DNA of 64,000 bases from Treponema sp. (GTDB lineage: Bacteria > Spirochaetota > Spirochaetia > Treponematales > Treponemataceae). The notes below the pieces were generated by a model. The model saw only the letters and a list, made by a program, of their open reading frames with translations. It was not told the DNA's origin and ran no database searches. Below, piece after piece: positions 15,887 to 24,772 of this stretch (positions are counted from its first letter, which is position 1; each line of letters starts with the position of its first letter). The position numbers and the translations under genes were made by a program. Location of the stretch: NCBI GenBank assembly GCA_017470605.1, contig JAFUYH010000026.1:1-64000 (forward strand), written 5' to 3'.

Positions 15887-18041
15887 GGTGGAGAACCCTC
15901 TCCTTAATTTCCTGGGTACGTCCCTGGTTCCAGTACTGTGTTCCAATGTAACCGCAGGTGCGGCGGGCAACATTCATTGTTGCCTGGTCACGGTTACCGC
16001 ACTGAGGACATTCCCAGACAAGTTTATTATCATCTTCAACAATCTGAATTTCACCAGTATAGCCGCATTTCTGGCAGCAGTCGCTCTTTGTATTCAGCTC
16101 TGCATACATAATGTTGTCATAAATGTGGCGTAAAACTGCAATTACAGCCGGAATATTGTTTTCCATGTTTGGAACTTCTACATAACTTACCGCGCCGCCC
16201 GGAGAAAGTTCCTGGAACTGACTTTCGAAAGTAAGCTTTTGGAAAGCGTCAATGTTTTCTGTAACGTGAACATGATAGCTGTTTGTAATGTAGTTTTTGT
16301 CTGTTACGCCCGGAATTTCGCCAAAACGCATTTTAAGGCATTTTGCAAATTTGTAGGTTGTACTTTCAAGCGGAGTTCCATAAAGGCTGAAGGCGATATT
16401 TGATTCTGCCCGCCATTTTGCACAGGCTTCGTTCATGTGCTTCATAACTTCCAAAGCAAAAGGGGTTGCGCTTGGGTCTGTGTGAGACTTGCCTGTCATA
16501 TAGCGCACACATTCACAAAGTCCGGCATAGCCCAGAGAAATTGTAGAATATCCGTTAAAAAGCAGCTTATCAATAGGCTCACCTTTTTCAAGGCGGGCAA
16601 GGGCTCCGTTCTGCCAGAGGATTGGGGCAACATCACTTGGAGTTCCCAAAAGGCGTTTATGGCGCAGCATGAGGGCACGGCGGCAGAGTTCAAGTCTTTC
16701 ATCAAAAATCTTCCAGAACTTTTCCATGTCTTTTCCGGAAGAGCAAGCAACGTCTACCAGGTTGATTGTAACTACCCCCTGATTAAAGCGTCCGTAGAAT
16801 TTAGGGCGGCCTGTTTCGTCACGGTAAACTGTAAGGAAGGAACGGCAGCCCATACACGGATAGCAATTGCCTTCTTTAAGTTCAAACATCTTCTTTTCAG
16901 AAATATAATCCGGAACAAGACGGCGGCTGGTACATTTTGCAGCCAGTTCTGTAAGATAATAATACTTTCCGTCAGGTTCAATGTTATCCGGCTCCAGAAC
17001 ATAAATCAGTTTTGGGAAGGCCGGAGCAACCCAGTAACCTTTTTCGTTACGAACTCCCTTGTATCTCTGTTTTAAAACTTCTTCTATAATAAGGGCAAGG
17101 TCTGCTTTTTCCTGTTCGTTTTTAGCTTCGTTCAGGTACATAAATACAGTTACAAATGGACTCTGGCCGTTTGTCGTCATCAAGGTAACTACCTGATACT
17201 GAATTGTCTGAACACCGCGGGTAATTTCGTCGGCAAGGCGGCGTTCTACAATGTGGTCAAACTGTTCTTTTGTAAAAGTTACGCCTGTTTCTTCAACTGT
17301 CTGATTCAGTTCTGCAACCAGCTTGCGGCGGCTTACTTCAACAAATGGAGCCAGGTGGGCAAGAGAAATACTCTGTCCGCCGTACTGGCTTGAAGCAACC
17401 TGGGCAATAATCTGGGTGGCAATATTGCAGGCTGTAGAAAAGGAATGTGGAGTGTCAATTTTTGTTCCGCTGATTACGGTTCCGTTCTGCAGCATGTCTT
17501 CCAGGTTTACAAGGTCGCAGTTGTGCATGTGCTGGGCAAAGTAGTCTGCATCGTGAAAGTGAATGATTCCTTCGCGGTGAGCCTGGGCAATGTCTTCATC
17601 CAGAAGGAAGCGTTTTGTAATATCTTTTGAAACTTCACCTGCCATATAATCGCGCTGAACGCTTACCACAGTTGAGTTTTTATTTGAGTTTTCCTGTTTA
17701 ACTTCTTCATTACAACATTCCAAAAGACTTAAAATCTGCTGGTCTGTAGAATTCTGCTTGCGCATGAGGGCATGGCGGTAGCGGTATGTAATGTAGATTT
17801 TTGCAAGGTCAAAGGCACCGATTCTCATCAGTTCGGTTTCTACTAAATCCTGAATTGCTTCCACGTTCATCTGAACCTTGCTTGCCTGACAGGTAGCGGC
17901 AACTTTTGTTGCAACCGCATTTATATATTCGTCGGTCAGACGTTCTGTTTCCGGAATTACCGCATTAGCTTTAGAAATAGCAGTTATAATTTTCCTGATG
18001 TCAAAAATAGTTTCTTCGCCGTTGCGTTTAATGATTTTCAT
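15882..18041 (-). CDS. nrdD: Anaerobic ribonucleoside-triphosphate reductase
   Basis: About 719-residue class III ribonucleotide reductase that makes dNTPs from NTPs under anoxia with formate as reductant. The N-terminus is an ATP-cone (KRNGEETIFDIRKIITAISK). Active-site cysteines include one in YPCMGCRSF. The C-terminus holds the zinc site CQKCGY...CPQCGNRD and the glycyl-radical loop RRTCGYIGTQYWNQGR. The start at 18041 is chosen because GGTGGGAAAT lies just upstream, four codons inside the longest frame. First gene of nrdD-nrdG-MBL, under two NrdR-like boxes. Confidence 0.97.
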   Translation of the reverse strand: MKIIKRNGEETIFDIRKIITAISKANAVIPETERLTDEYINAVATKVAATCQASKVQMNVEAIQDLVETELMRIGAFDLAKIYITYRYRHALMRKQNSTDQQILSLLECCNEEVKQENSNKNSTVVSVQRDYMAGEVSKDITKRFLLDEDIAQAHREGIIHFHDADYFAQHMHNCDLVNLEDMLQNGTVISGTKIDTPHSFSTACNIATQIIAQVASSQYGGQSISLAHLAPFVEVSRRKLVAELNQTVEETGVTFTKEQFDHIVERRLADEITRGVQTIQYQVVTLMTTNGQSPFVTVFMYLNEAKNEQEKADLALIIEEVLKQRYKGVRNEKGYWVAPAFPKLIYVLEPDNIEPDGKYYYLTELAAKCTSRRLVPDYISEKKMFELKEGNCYPCMGCRSFLTVYRDETGRPKFYGRFNQGVVTINLVDVACSSGKDMEKFWKIFDERLELCRRALMLRHKRLLGTPSDVAPILWQNGALARLEKGEPIDKLLFNGYSTISLGYAGLCECVRYMTGKSHTDPSATPFALEVMKHMNEACAKWRAESNIAFSLYGTPLESTTYKFAKCLKMRFGEIPGVTDKNYITNSYHVHVTENIDAFQKLTFESQFQELSPGGAVSYVEVPNMENNIPAVIAVLRHIYDNIMYAELNTKSDCCQKCGYTGEIQIVEDDNKLVWECPQCGNRDQATMNVARRTCGYIGTQYWNQGRTQEIKERVLHL

Positions 18042-18082
18042 ATTTCCCACCACTTATTATGATTTACTAAAGTTGATAAATA

Positions 18083-18140
18083 CCACTAGATATAGCGGAT
18101 ATAGTTTTTGTAATATACTATCTCTAGCGCAAAAAAGCAA
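18083..18140 (-). promoter_or_regulatory. nrdD promoter with two NrdR-like boxes
   Basis: Box CCACTAGATATAGCGG (18083-18098) matches the ACACTATATATAGTGT consensus at 12 of 16 positions. Box ATACTATCTCTAGCGC (18115-18130) matches at 11 of 16. They are 32 bp apart, three helical turns, the usual NrdR spacing. On the minus strand, TTGCTT (18140-18135), a 17-bp spacer and TATATT (18117-18112) form a promoter, with one box between its hexamers. The match count is by eye against the remembered consensus. Confidence 0.7.
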
Positions 18141-18275
18141 TATTTCAGCAGCATAAATTCAGAAAAAAAATTCCAATAAATCTTCATAAATCTTCTAAAA
18201 TTTACTATGTTTTTTTTACAATAAAAATGTACTTTTTTTATACTTTTTTTGCTGCCCAGGGTGTATGATGTTAAT

Positions 18276-20306
18276 ATGAAATATTATGTAAATGCAAATG
18301 CCAAAGAAGGCGGTGACGGTTCAGAAAAGAACCCTTTTAATAAAATTCAGCTTGCTGCTGATATTGCAAAAGCAGGTGACGAAGTTTTAGTTGCTCCTGG
18401 AATCTACAGGGAAGCCGTAAATCCAAAGAATGCAGGAGAAGAAGGAAAGCCTGTAGTTTACCGTTCTACTGTAATGAAGGGCGCCCATATTACTGGTGCA
18501 GAAGTTCTTGCAAACTGGGAAAAAGTTGAAGCAGACAAGGACACAAATGGCAGCGTCTGGACAGCCAGAGTGTCAAACAAGATTTTTGGCGATTTTAATC
18601 CATATACAACTTTAGTAAGCGGTGACTGGTTCATCGCCTATATGACAGCCCATCTGGGAGACGTTTTCTTGAACGGAAAATCTCTTTATGAAGTTCAGAG
18701 TCTTGAAGAAGTTCGTAAAGCCGAAGCTTCGGAAGCTGCATGGGACAGAGAATTTTCTACCTACAAATGGTTTGCCGAGCAGGACGAGGCAAAAAATGAA
18801 ACTGTTTTTTATGCAAACTTTCACGACTACGACCCGAATAAGGAAAATGTAGAAATTACAGCCCGCCGCACCTGTTTTTATCCTGAGGCAGAAGGAGTAA
18901 ACTACATTACTTTAAGCGGCTTTACAGTTTCTCAGGCCGCAAGCCAGTGGGCTCCTCCAACCGCCTATCAGGAAGGAATGATTGGCCCTCACTGGTCAAA
19001 AGGCTGGGTTATAGAAGACTGCGAAGTTTATGAGGCAAAATGTTCCGGAATCTCACTGGGAAAATACCTGCAGCCGGAAAATGACAACAAATGGCTCAAG
19101 ACAAAATACAAGGACGGAACCCAGACTGAACGTGACTGCATCTGTCAGGCACAGGTAGAAGGCTGGACAAAAGAAAGAATCGGTTCCCACACTATCCGCC
19201 GCTGCGAAATTCACGACTGCGGTCAGACAGGAATTGTAGGACACCTTGGCGGAGTTTTCTCTGTAATTGAAGACAACCACATTCATCACATTAATAACAA
19301 GCAGAACCTTGCGGGGGCAGAAATCGGTGGAATAAAAATGCACGCCGCAATTGACGTTATTTATAGAAGAAACCACATTCACCACTGCACAAGAGGAATC
19401 TGGCTGGACTGGCAGGCACAGGGAACCCGCGTTACACAAAACTTCTTCCATGACAATATTCCGCCACAGAGACCTGGAGAAAAAATTAAAGGCGAAGTTG
19501 CAGAAGACATTTTCATAGAAGTTTCTCACGGCCCTACCCTGCTGGACAACAACATCTTCCTTTCTCCTAGAGCCGTAAAACTTGCTACCCAGGGTGTAGC
19601 AATGGTTCACAATATTATTGCAGGAAGTTTTACAGCCGTAGGACGCGGAACAAATAACGGCGCACTCACACTTTCTTCTCCCCGCTATACTCCTTACCAC
19701 ATGAAGCACCGCACAGAAATTGCAGGATTCATGACATTCCTTCATGGAGACTGCAAATTCTTCAATAATATCTTTATTCAAAAGCCAATCTGCGAAGAAT
19801 TTACAGAACGCATGAAGGCAAATGAAAAGAATGACTGGGATGATTCAAACTTTGTAGTTGGAACCTGCCCATACGAAGACTATCCTACTTTTGAAGAATG
19901 GGATGCCATGTTTGAAGGCTACTGCGGAATGGGTTCTCCTGCTTCTGACCGCTATTATTCAAAGCTCCCTGTCTGGGCAGACGGCAACCTTTACTTTAAC
20001 GGTGCCAGGCCAATGTCTAAAGAAAAGGCTTACATAGACAGCAAGAACAAAGTTGAAATCACCTGTGAAGAAAAAGATGGAAAAATAATGCTGAAGACCA
20101 ATCTTTATGATTTTATTCCTGACTTAAAATGCAGGCTGATGAAAACAGAAGACATTGCTCCTGCCTTTGAACCGGAAGAAAATTATGAAAATCCAGATGG
20201 AAGTCCTATTGTGTTTGACACTGACTTTTTTGGTAAAAAGCGGGACAATACACCGATTGCCGGGCCTTTTACTGATGGAAAAGAAATAGAAAATCCGCTA
20301 TTCTAA
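18276..20306 (+). CDS. GH120-family beta-xylosidase
   Basis: About 676-residue right-handed parallel beta-helix enzyme. It strongly resembles the GH120 xylosidase XylC of Thermoanaerobacterium: shared segments include FGDFNPY, GDVFLNG, WAPPTAYQEGMIGPHWSKGW and GHLGGVFS. The catalytic aspartate and glutamate correspond to those in IWLDWQAQGTR and DIFIEVSHGP. It removes xylose from the non-reducing ends of xylo-oligosaccharides. There is no signal peptide when started at 18276 (MKYYVNANAKEG), so it acts in the cytoplasm on imported oligomers. It is followed after 19 bp by a YczE-like membrane protein, probably co-transcribed. Confidence 0.93.
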   Translation: MKYYVNANAKEGGDGSEKNPFNKIQLAADIAKAGDEVLVAPGIYREAVNPKNAGEEGKPVVYRSTVMKGAHITGAEVLANWEKVEADKDTNGSVWTARVSNKIFGDFNPYTTLVSGDWFIAYMTAHLGDVFLNGKSLYEVQSLEEVRKAEASEAAWDREFSTYKWFAEQDEAKNETVFYANFHDYDPNKENVEITARRTCFYPEAEGVNYITLSGFTVSQAASQWAPPTAYQEGMIGPHWSKGWVIEDCEVYEAKCSGISLGKYLQPENDNKWLKTKYKDGTQTERDCICQAQVEGWTKERIGSHTIRRCEIHDCGQTGIVGHLGGVFSVIEDNHIHHINNKQNLAGAEIGGIKMHAAIDVIYRRNHIHHCTRGIWLDWQAQGTRVTQNFFHDNIPPQRPGEKIKGEVAEDIFIEVSHGPTLLDNNIFLSPRAVKLATQGVAMVHNIIAGSFTAVGRGTNNGALTLSSPRYTPYHMKHRTEIAGFMTFLHGDCKFFNNIFIQKPICEEFTERMKANEKNDWDDSNFVVGTCPYEDYPTFEEWDAMFEGYCGMGSPASDRYYSKLPVWADGNLYFNGARPMSKEKAYIDSKNKVEITCEEKDGKIMLKTNLYDFIPDLKCRLMKTEDIAPAFEPEENYENPDGSPIVFDTDFFGKKRDNTPIAGPFTDGKEIENPLF

Positions 20307-20325
20307 TCCGAAAGGATTTAGATTT

Positions 20326-21003
20326 ATGGCATTTTCATTTAAAGGTTTTTTAAAGCAGTTTATTGTTCCAAATTTTGGAAAAAAGATTGCATTCATGCTC
20401 CCCGCCGTCTTGATGATGGGCGTGGGAGTTACAATTCTTGCAGAAATTGGCTGGGGAACTGACCCGGCCTCTTTTATGAACCTGAACATTGCCCACGCCC
20501 TGAACTGGGGTCTGGGCAACACAGAAATTCTGGTTTACGGCCTCATGCTTGTCTTCACTTTTATTTTTGGCTCCCAGATGATTGGTTTCGGCACTCTTGC
20601 AAACATGATTCTTATCGGTTATGTAGTAGATTTGTGCCGCTGGATGTGGAAAGACACTGCATTTTTTCAGGCTCTTTCTCAAGGAAGTTTTACATTCCGC
20701 ATAATCGTATTTATAATCACCCTGCTCTTTTTTGTAATTGTCGCTTCTATTTATATAAATGCTCAAATGGGAGTTGCCCCTTACGACGCAATTCCTAATA
20801 TTCTAAGCGGATGGATGCCAAAAGTGCCATTTTTCATCGTCAGAATCATCTTTGACCTTTCTGCCGTTGTAATTGGTGTTATTGCAGGAAAACTGAGCGG
20901 AGGAATTCAAGGCTCTATAATCGGTTCTATTGCAATGTCTCTTCTTTTAGGGCCGGTAATAACGCTGGTGGGCAAACCCCTTAAAATAATTCTGAAAGAT
21001 TAA
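20326..21003 (+). CDS. YczE/YyaS-like membrane protein
   Basis: 225-residue integral membrane protein with about six hydrophobic helices. It belongs to the YczE/YitT-like group (MGVGVTILAEIGWGTDPA near the N-terminus and INAQMGVAPYDAIPNIL in the middle are characteristic duplicated GxxP/D motifs). Its function is uncharacterised; a transport role is sometimes supposed. It sits 19 bp downstream of the GH120 xylosidase gene and ends overlapping the convergent GGDEF gene by 4 bp. Confidence 0.85.
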   Translation: MAFSFKGFLKQFIVPNFGKKIAFMLPAVLMMGVGVTILAEIGWGTDPASFMNLNIAHALNWGLGNTEILVYGLMLVFTFIFGSQMIGFGTLANMILIGYVVDLCRWMWKDTAFFQALSQGSFTFRIIVFIITLLFFVIVASIYINAQMGVAPYDAIPNILSGWMPKVPFFIVRIIFDLSAVVIGVIAGKLSGGIQGSIIGSIAMSLLLGPVITLVGKPLKIILKD

Positions 21004-22409
21004 CGGCGTTTTCTTTCCGGATGATTTTCATAGAAGAGATTTTTATCTGCATACATATGTTCATCTGCAAGCCGCATTGCTATTCTGATATTGCGGCTGT
21101 CTTCTATAAGGCAGAAGCCGGTTGCGAAACTGGCTTTTCCGCCTTCATCTGCAAGTTTTTTTAATTTATCACACAGTTCCTGCATTTCTTCATTTGAAGT
21201 AGCGCGCATAAGAACCATAAACTCATCTCCACCTGCACGATATATTTCATAACCAGAAAAGACGCAGGTTAAAAGGTAGGCCGCAGTTTTAATCAGCTGA
21301 TCCCCCGCTTCATGGCCAAAATTATCATTCATCGTCTTTAATCCGTTTAAATCTGCAAATATGACCCCAATATTAGTTTTTTGAGGAGTCCTTTCAAGGC
21401 TTAGCTGATCTACACGATTGTTCATTTCATTTCGGTTCAGGAGGCCTGTAAGCATATCCATGGTACTTAAGACGCGGAGACGGTCAAAAAGCTGATGATT
21501 GGATATTTCTGACCCTATGAAAAAAGTTGTAAGTTCTAGAGTTTCTTTTATGCTGATTATATTATTTGTATCAAAATTAGTTGCCCAGATATAGCCTAAA
21601 AGTTCACAACCGTCTTTTATAGGAAAAAGGACAAGACTGTTTACATTAGACTTCTTCATAGATTCATACCAGATAGGACTAAGGCTTTTTATATATTCCA
21701 TATCTGATTTATTTTTAAGGATAAGGCAGTTACTGCCGCCTATAATATCCTGCCAGGTTTTAGCAATTTCATAAAAATCCGGAGAAAACCAGTCTGCGTT
21801 ATAGCCGCCCCATTCCTTGCGGTCTTCTGCGGCCTCGCAAAGCACAGAGCATTTCTCTGCTATTGTATCCATCAAAAGTATGCAGCAATAATTTGCATCA
21901 CACATCTGTCTAATGTCTTTTATTACAGCTGCACAGCTTTCCTTAAAATCAGTTGAACCGCGAAGTTTTATACAGGCATTCAAGACCCTTTCGGCAGACC
22001 CATGAGAAAGTTTTGTCATTTTTTCTGTTTCTGCTTCGTAGGTAAATTCCTGAGAATAGGTGCAATAGGCCTTTTTTTCATCTCCGCAGGCAACAGGCAT
22101 CATGAAAAAATTTATCCAGAAATCGTAGCGGTCGGGATGGACATAACTGTGGAGGGGCATTTTTTGAAAAGCACACTGAAAACAGAAAGTTTCAAAATTC
22201 AAGTCTTTGGGAATATATTCTGTATAAAGGGAATCTGGAACGAATTCTTTTACCTGATTTTCATCTGTCCAGGTTTTAGAAATGGATTCCATATATAATC
22301 TATTTCCAGCTACAATTCTAATGTCACCGCAAGTTCCATCTTCTTTTTTTTCAACGGACAAAAGGCAAGTCATTGTAGCAAAGCCATCAACAAAGTTTTG
22401 AAAATCCAT
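21000..22409 (-). CDS. GAF-GGDEF diguanylate cyclase
   Basis: 469 residues, soluble. An N-terminal PAS-like region (about 1-110) is followed by a GAF-like sensor domain (about 130-290). The C-terminal GGDEF domain (about 310-465) has an intact active-site RAGGDEF, preceded by FADLNGLKTMNDNFGHEAGD. It should make cyclic di-GMP from two GTP. No inhibitory RxxD site is evident five residues before the GGDEF signature. No transmembrane segment, so it probably senses an intracellular ligand. It is monocistronic and convergent with the YczE-like gene. Confidence 0.92.
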   Translation of the reverse strand: MDFQNFVDGFATMTCLLSVEKKEDGTCGDIRIVAGNRLYMESISKTWTDENQVKEFVPDSLYTEYIPKDLNFETFCFQCAFQKMPLHSYVHPDRYDFWINFFMMPVACGDEKKAYCTYSQEFTYEAETEKMTKLSHGSAERVLNACIKLRGSTDFKESCAAVIKDIRQMCDANYCCILLMDTIAEKCSVLCEAAEDRKEWGGYNADWFSPDFYEIAKTWQDIIGGSNCLILKNKSDMEYIKSLSPIWYESMKKSNVNSLVLFPIKDGCELLGYIWATNFDTNNIISIKETLELTTFFIGSEISNHQLFDRLRVLSTMDMLTGLLNRNEMNNRVDQLSLERTPQKTNIGVIFADLNGLKTMNDNFGHEAGDQLIKTAAYLLTCVFSGYEIYRAGGDEFMVLMRATSNEEMQELCDKLKKLADEGGKASFATGFCLIEDSRNIRIAMRLADEHMYADKNLFYENHPERKRR

Positions 22410-22555
22410 AGAATCCCTTTACTTTTGAAAATTGAACATATCTAATGCTATTTTAACATTAATTTACGTCTGAAACAAGAAAAATATATTCTGAAAAATA
22501 CTTCTGAAAAATACTCTCCGAAAAAAATAAGGCATCCGCCAGCACCTGCTGTTTT

Positions 22556-22790
22556 AAGAAATCCTATACCCCACTCCACGCACAGTTTCAATCAGTTTCT
22601 GATTATTCAGTTTCTGACGCAAAAGGCCGATGTGAACATCCAGAGTACGGCTTTCTATTCTTTTACTGCAAGCTGAACTTCCCGCCCCGAAACAAAGGCT
22701 TTCCTGCTTTTAGTATTGATGATTACATTCTGCGCAGCAATCAGATTTTTTCCATTGCCCTCAGCAAGAAGGGTGTCTTCCATATTTGGC
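22556..22790 (-). pseudogene. Remnant of an OmpR/PhoB-type response regulator
   Basis: Only parts of the winged-helix DNA-binding domain remain. NTKSRKAFVSGREVQLAVKE (about 22657-22717) matches its start. After a stop and frame change, SRTLDVHIGLLRQKL and LIETVRGVGYRIS (22556-22660) match its C-terminus. The recognition-helix region between is deleted and no receiver domain exists. Its 5' side runs straight into a Na/Pi cotransporter remnant. Confidence 0.8.
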
Positions 22791-23560
22791 TGGATTGCCT
22801 GAATCACGCCGAAAATGCAGTCGCCGGCCTTTTCAATTTTGCGTACCAGATCCATGTAATTAAGTTCGGCCTTAACATTGCTTCCGTTTTCAATTCGCTT
22901 CCGGCTGGCCTTTTTAAGCTCTCGCTTGCTTTATTACAGAAATCATGTTGGCATAATTATTCCGGTCGTTATGATTTGCACTTGGAAGGCGGGAACATTT
23001 TTGAAGAAAGTAAGAAATTTCATGATTCATTTCATCAACATATTCTTCAATCTCATTAATTTCATTTGTCAGAACTTCTAAATTCCCTGATTTCTGGGTA
23101 AGTCCCTGATTCAGAAAATCCATCATCTCCATTACGCGGCCGGCCATTTTTGTAATTTCTTTCTGAATCTGAAAGGTATACAAATCTGTACTGACATGAT
23201 TTTTTGGAAGGATGACAGGGATTTTGTAATGGGCATCTTTTTCTTTCTGACTTTCGGGAATCAGTTTTTCCGTCAGATGCGCAATCTGCTTTACAAAAGG
23301 CAGAAAAAGAACCGTGGCAGAAATATTAAAGACTGTATGAAGCATGGCTATGTGATTCGTGATGTTTTGAGCAGTCCCAAAGCCATGAAGAGAAGGGCAA
23401 AGCCCATAAAGCAGTCAGAAAAATTGTGAATCTTGAGCTTCTTAAAATATTTGAGGATAAAGCCAAACAAAGGAATGGCAGCCGCTTCCATGCTGAATGC
23501 AAAACGAGTGTTCTTTCCCTGCTTGGTGATGACGGATATCCTTACGGGCTACCGCAAGGA
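22791..23560 (-). pseudogene. Remnant of a Na+/phosphate cotransporter (NptA/PhoU-domain type)
   Basis: Fragments in two or three frames. Upstream, FAFSMEAAAIPLFGFILKYF and DCFMGFALLFMALGL (about 23350-23530) resemble NptA membrane helices. HTVFNISATVLFLPFVKQI and the acidic helical segment to NMISVIKQARA (22914-23345) match the last helix and the PhoU-like domain. ELKKASRKRIENGS...LVRKIEKAGDCIFGVIQ (about 22795-22912) continues it after a frameshift. The N-terminal half of the transporter is missing. Confidence 0.78.
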
Positions 23561-23727
23561 AGGTGAATGAGTCTTAGAAACATCACAACTAAATAACTTT
23601 CACTTTTTATTTTCCCGATTTTTTGCTATACTCACAAAACTTAATGCAAACGACACATGTGTTGAAGCACCACTTCGAGTAAATCTGATCACGGCACATT
23701 AAGAATTCTTTTTCACAGGAGATTTCT

Positions 23728-24276
23728 ATGCCAAGAAATCAGTTTCAGAGAATGGTCTTTGCATTCATCACAGTTGTAATTACCGTTCATGCTTATGTTT
23801 TTTACAGCATTTATGTTGTAAATGGAGATTCACTTCGACAGGCTGTGGGAACAACCAGTGTTCTTGCAGCTGTAAGAACAATCGGCGGAATCTATATGTT
23901 CGGCCGCGTTATGCCGGTCTGGTCTGTAGTTCTGGTTGAATTCTGTTTTGCCTATTTTATGGAATGCGTCTACGGAAGCCCGCTTTCATTCCGTCTTGCC
24001 TGCAAAAACTTTGATCCCAAAACAACACATCCAGTCCTTTTTGAAACAGCCATTATCTGTGCCACAGTTGGATTAATGGTACCTGCAATGAGCCTTATTG
24101 CAACCTTCCTTTACTATCCTTACAACAACGGCTTTCAGATTCACACGGCTCTGGTTCAGTGGCTGCGCCTCATGTGCTTTAATTTCCCTTTTGCCTTCTT
24201 TACTCAGCTCTTTTTTATTCAGCCTTTTGTGAGAACTGTCTTCAAGTTGATTTTCGCAAAAGATATTAAGAAATAG
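23728..24276 (+). CDS. DUF2798 membrane protein
   Basis: 182-residue protein with two tandem DUF2798-like units, each a pair of hydrophobic helices: MPRNQFQRMVFAFITVVITVHAY at the start and CATVGLMVPAMSLIATFL in the second half. It is an inner-membrane protein of unknown function. CAGGAGATTT gives a good Shine-Dalgarno before the ATG. It is monocistronic, placed between the decayed phosphate-transport genes and an interspersed repeat block. Confidence 0.85.
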   Translation: MPRNQFQRMVFAFITVVITVHAYVFYSIYVVNGDSLRQAVGTTSVLAAVRTIGGIYMFGRVMPVWSVVLVEFCFAYFMECVYGSPLSFRLACKNFDPKTTHPVLFETAIICATVGLMVPAMSLIATFLYYPYNNGFQIHTALVQWLRLMCFNFPFAFFTQLFFIQPFVRTVFKLIFAKDIKK

Positions 24277-24530
24277 ATTTAGAAACAGTAGGGGGAAAGT
24301 CTTCCCCCTGCGTCGCACTTCGTTGCGCCGACACCCCCTTCTCCTAGGGGGACGCAGCAAGCTGCTTACCCCCCTAAAACCCCCGCTTATCGGTCATTAT
24401 TTTTTTAGGATTTCTTGTTCTCAATTTCTATTCTTCTTTTTTCCTTAATTTTTTTTAAATTTCCTTACGATTTTTCCCCGAAAGTCAAATTTTCGTGTTA
24501 TAATATCTGATATGTACTGTAATTCAAGCA
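24277..24530. repeat. G/C-run interspersed repeat block
   Basis: GGGGGAAAGTCTTCCCCC (24290-24307) and the CCCCCTTCTCCTAGGGGGAC hairpin (24334-24353) belong to the family also present at 11214 and 27838. The rest, to 24530, is AT-rich; no gene is seen. Confidence 0.6.
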
Positions 24531-24633
24531 GGAAAAAACAAACTTTCTTCTACGCAACAAGCCCGACAGGGCTTGACAATAATTTAGCATTGCCGCAGAA
24601 TTCACAGCACAGCACAGCACAAGCTATAACTCT

Positions 24634-24752
24634 GCCCGAAACATAATTTCGGGCTGCATGCATTTTAAATCAGACATTACAACTTTCTCACACAGGAAAA
24701 CCGCCCATGATGTAGGCATAAATTATGCCCTGCACATGGGCTTTTATATTTT
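24634..24752 (+). promoter_or_regulatory. Leader hairpins with terminator-like structure before the lipoprotein gene
   Basis: GCCCGAAA/TTTCGGGC (24634-24654) is followed by a nested stem GCCCATG/CATGGGC (24703-24741) enclosing GGCATAA/TTATGCC. The outer stem is followed by TTTTATATTTT, like an intrinsic terminator, only 20 nt before the gene's AGGAGG. This is consistent with attenuation. Confidence 0.5.
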
Positions 24753-24772
24753 AAACCATTCAGGAGGCACTT

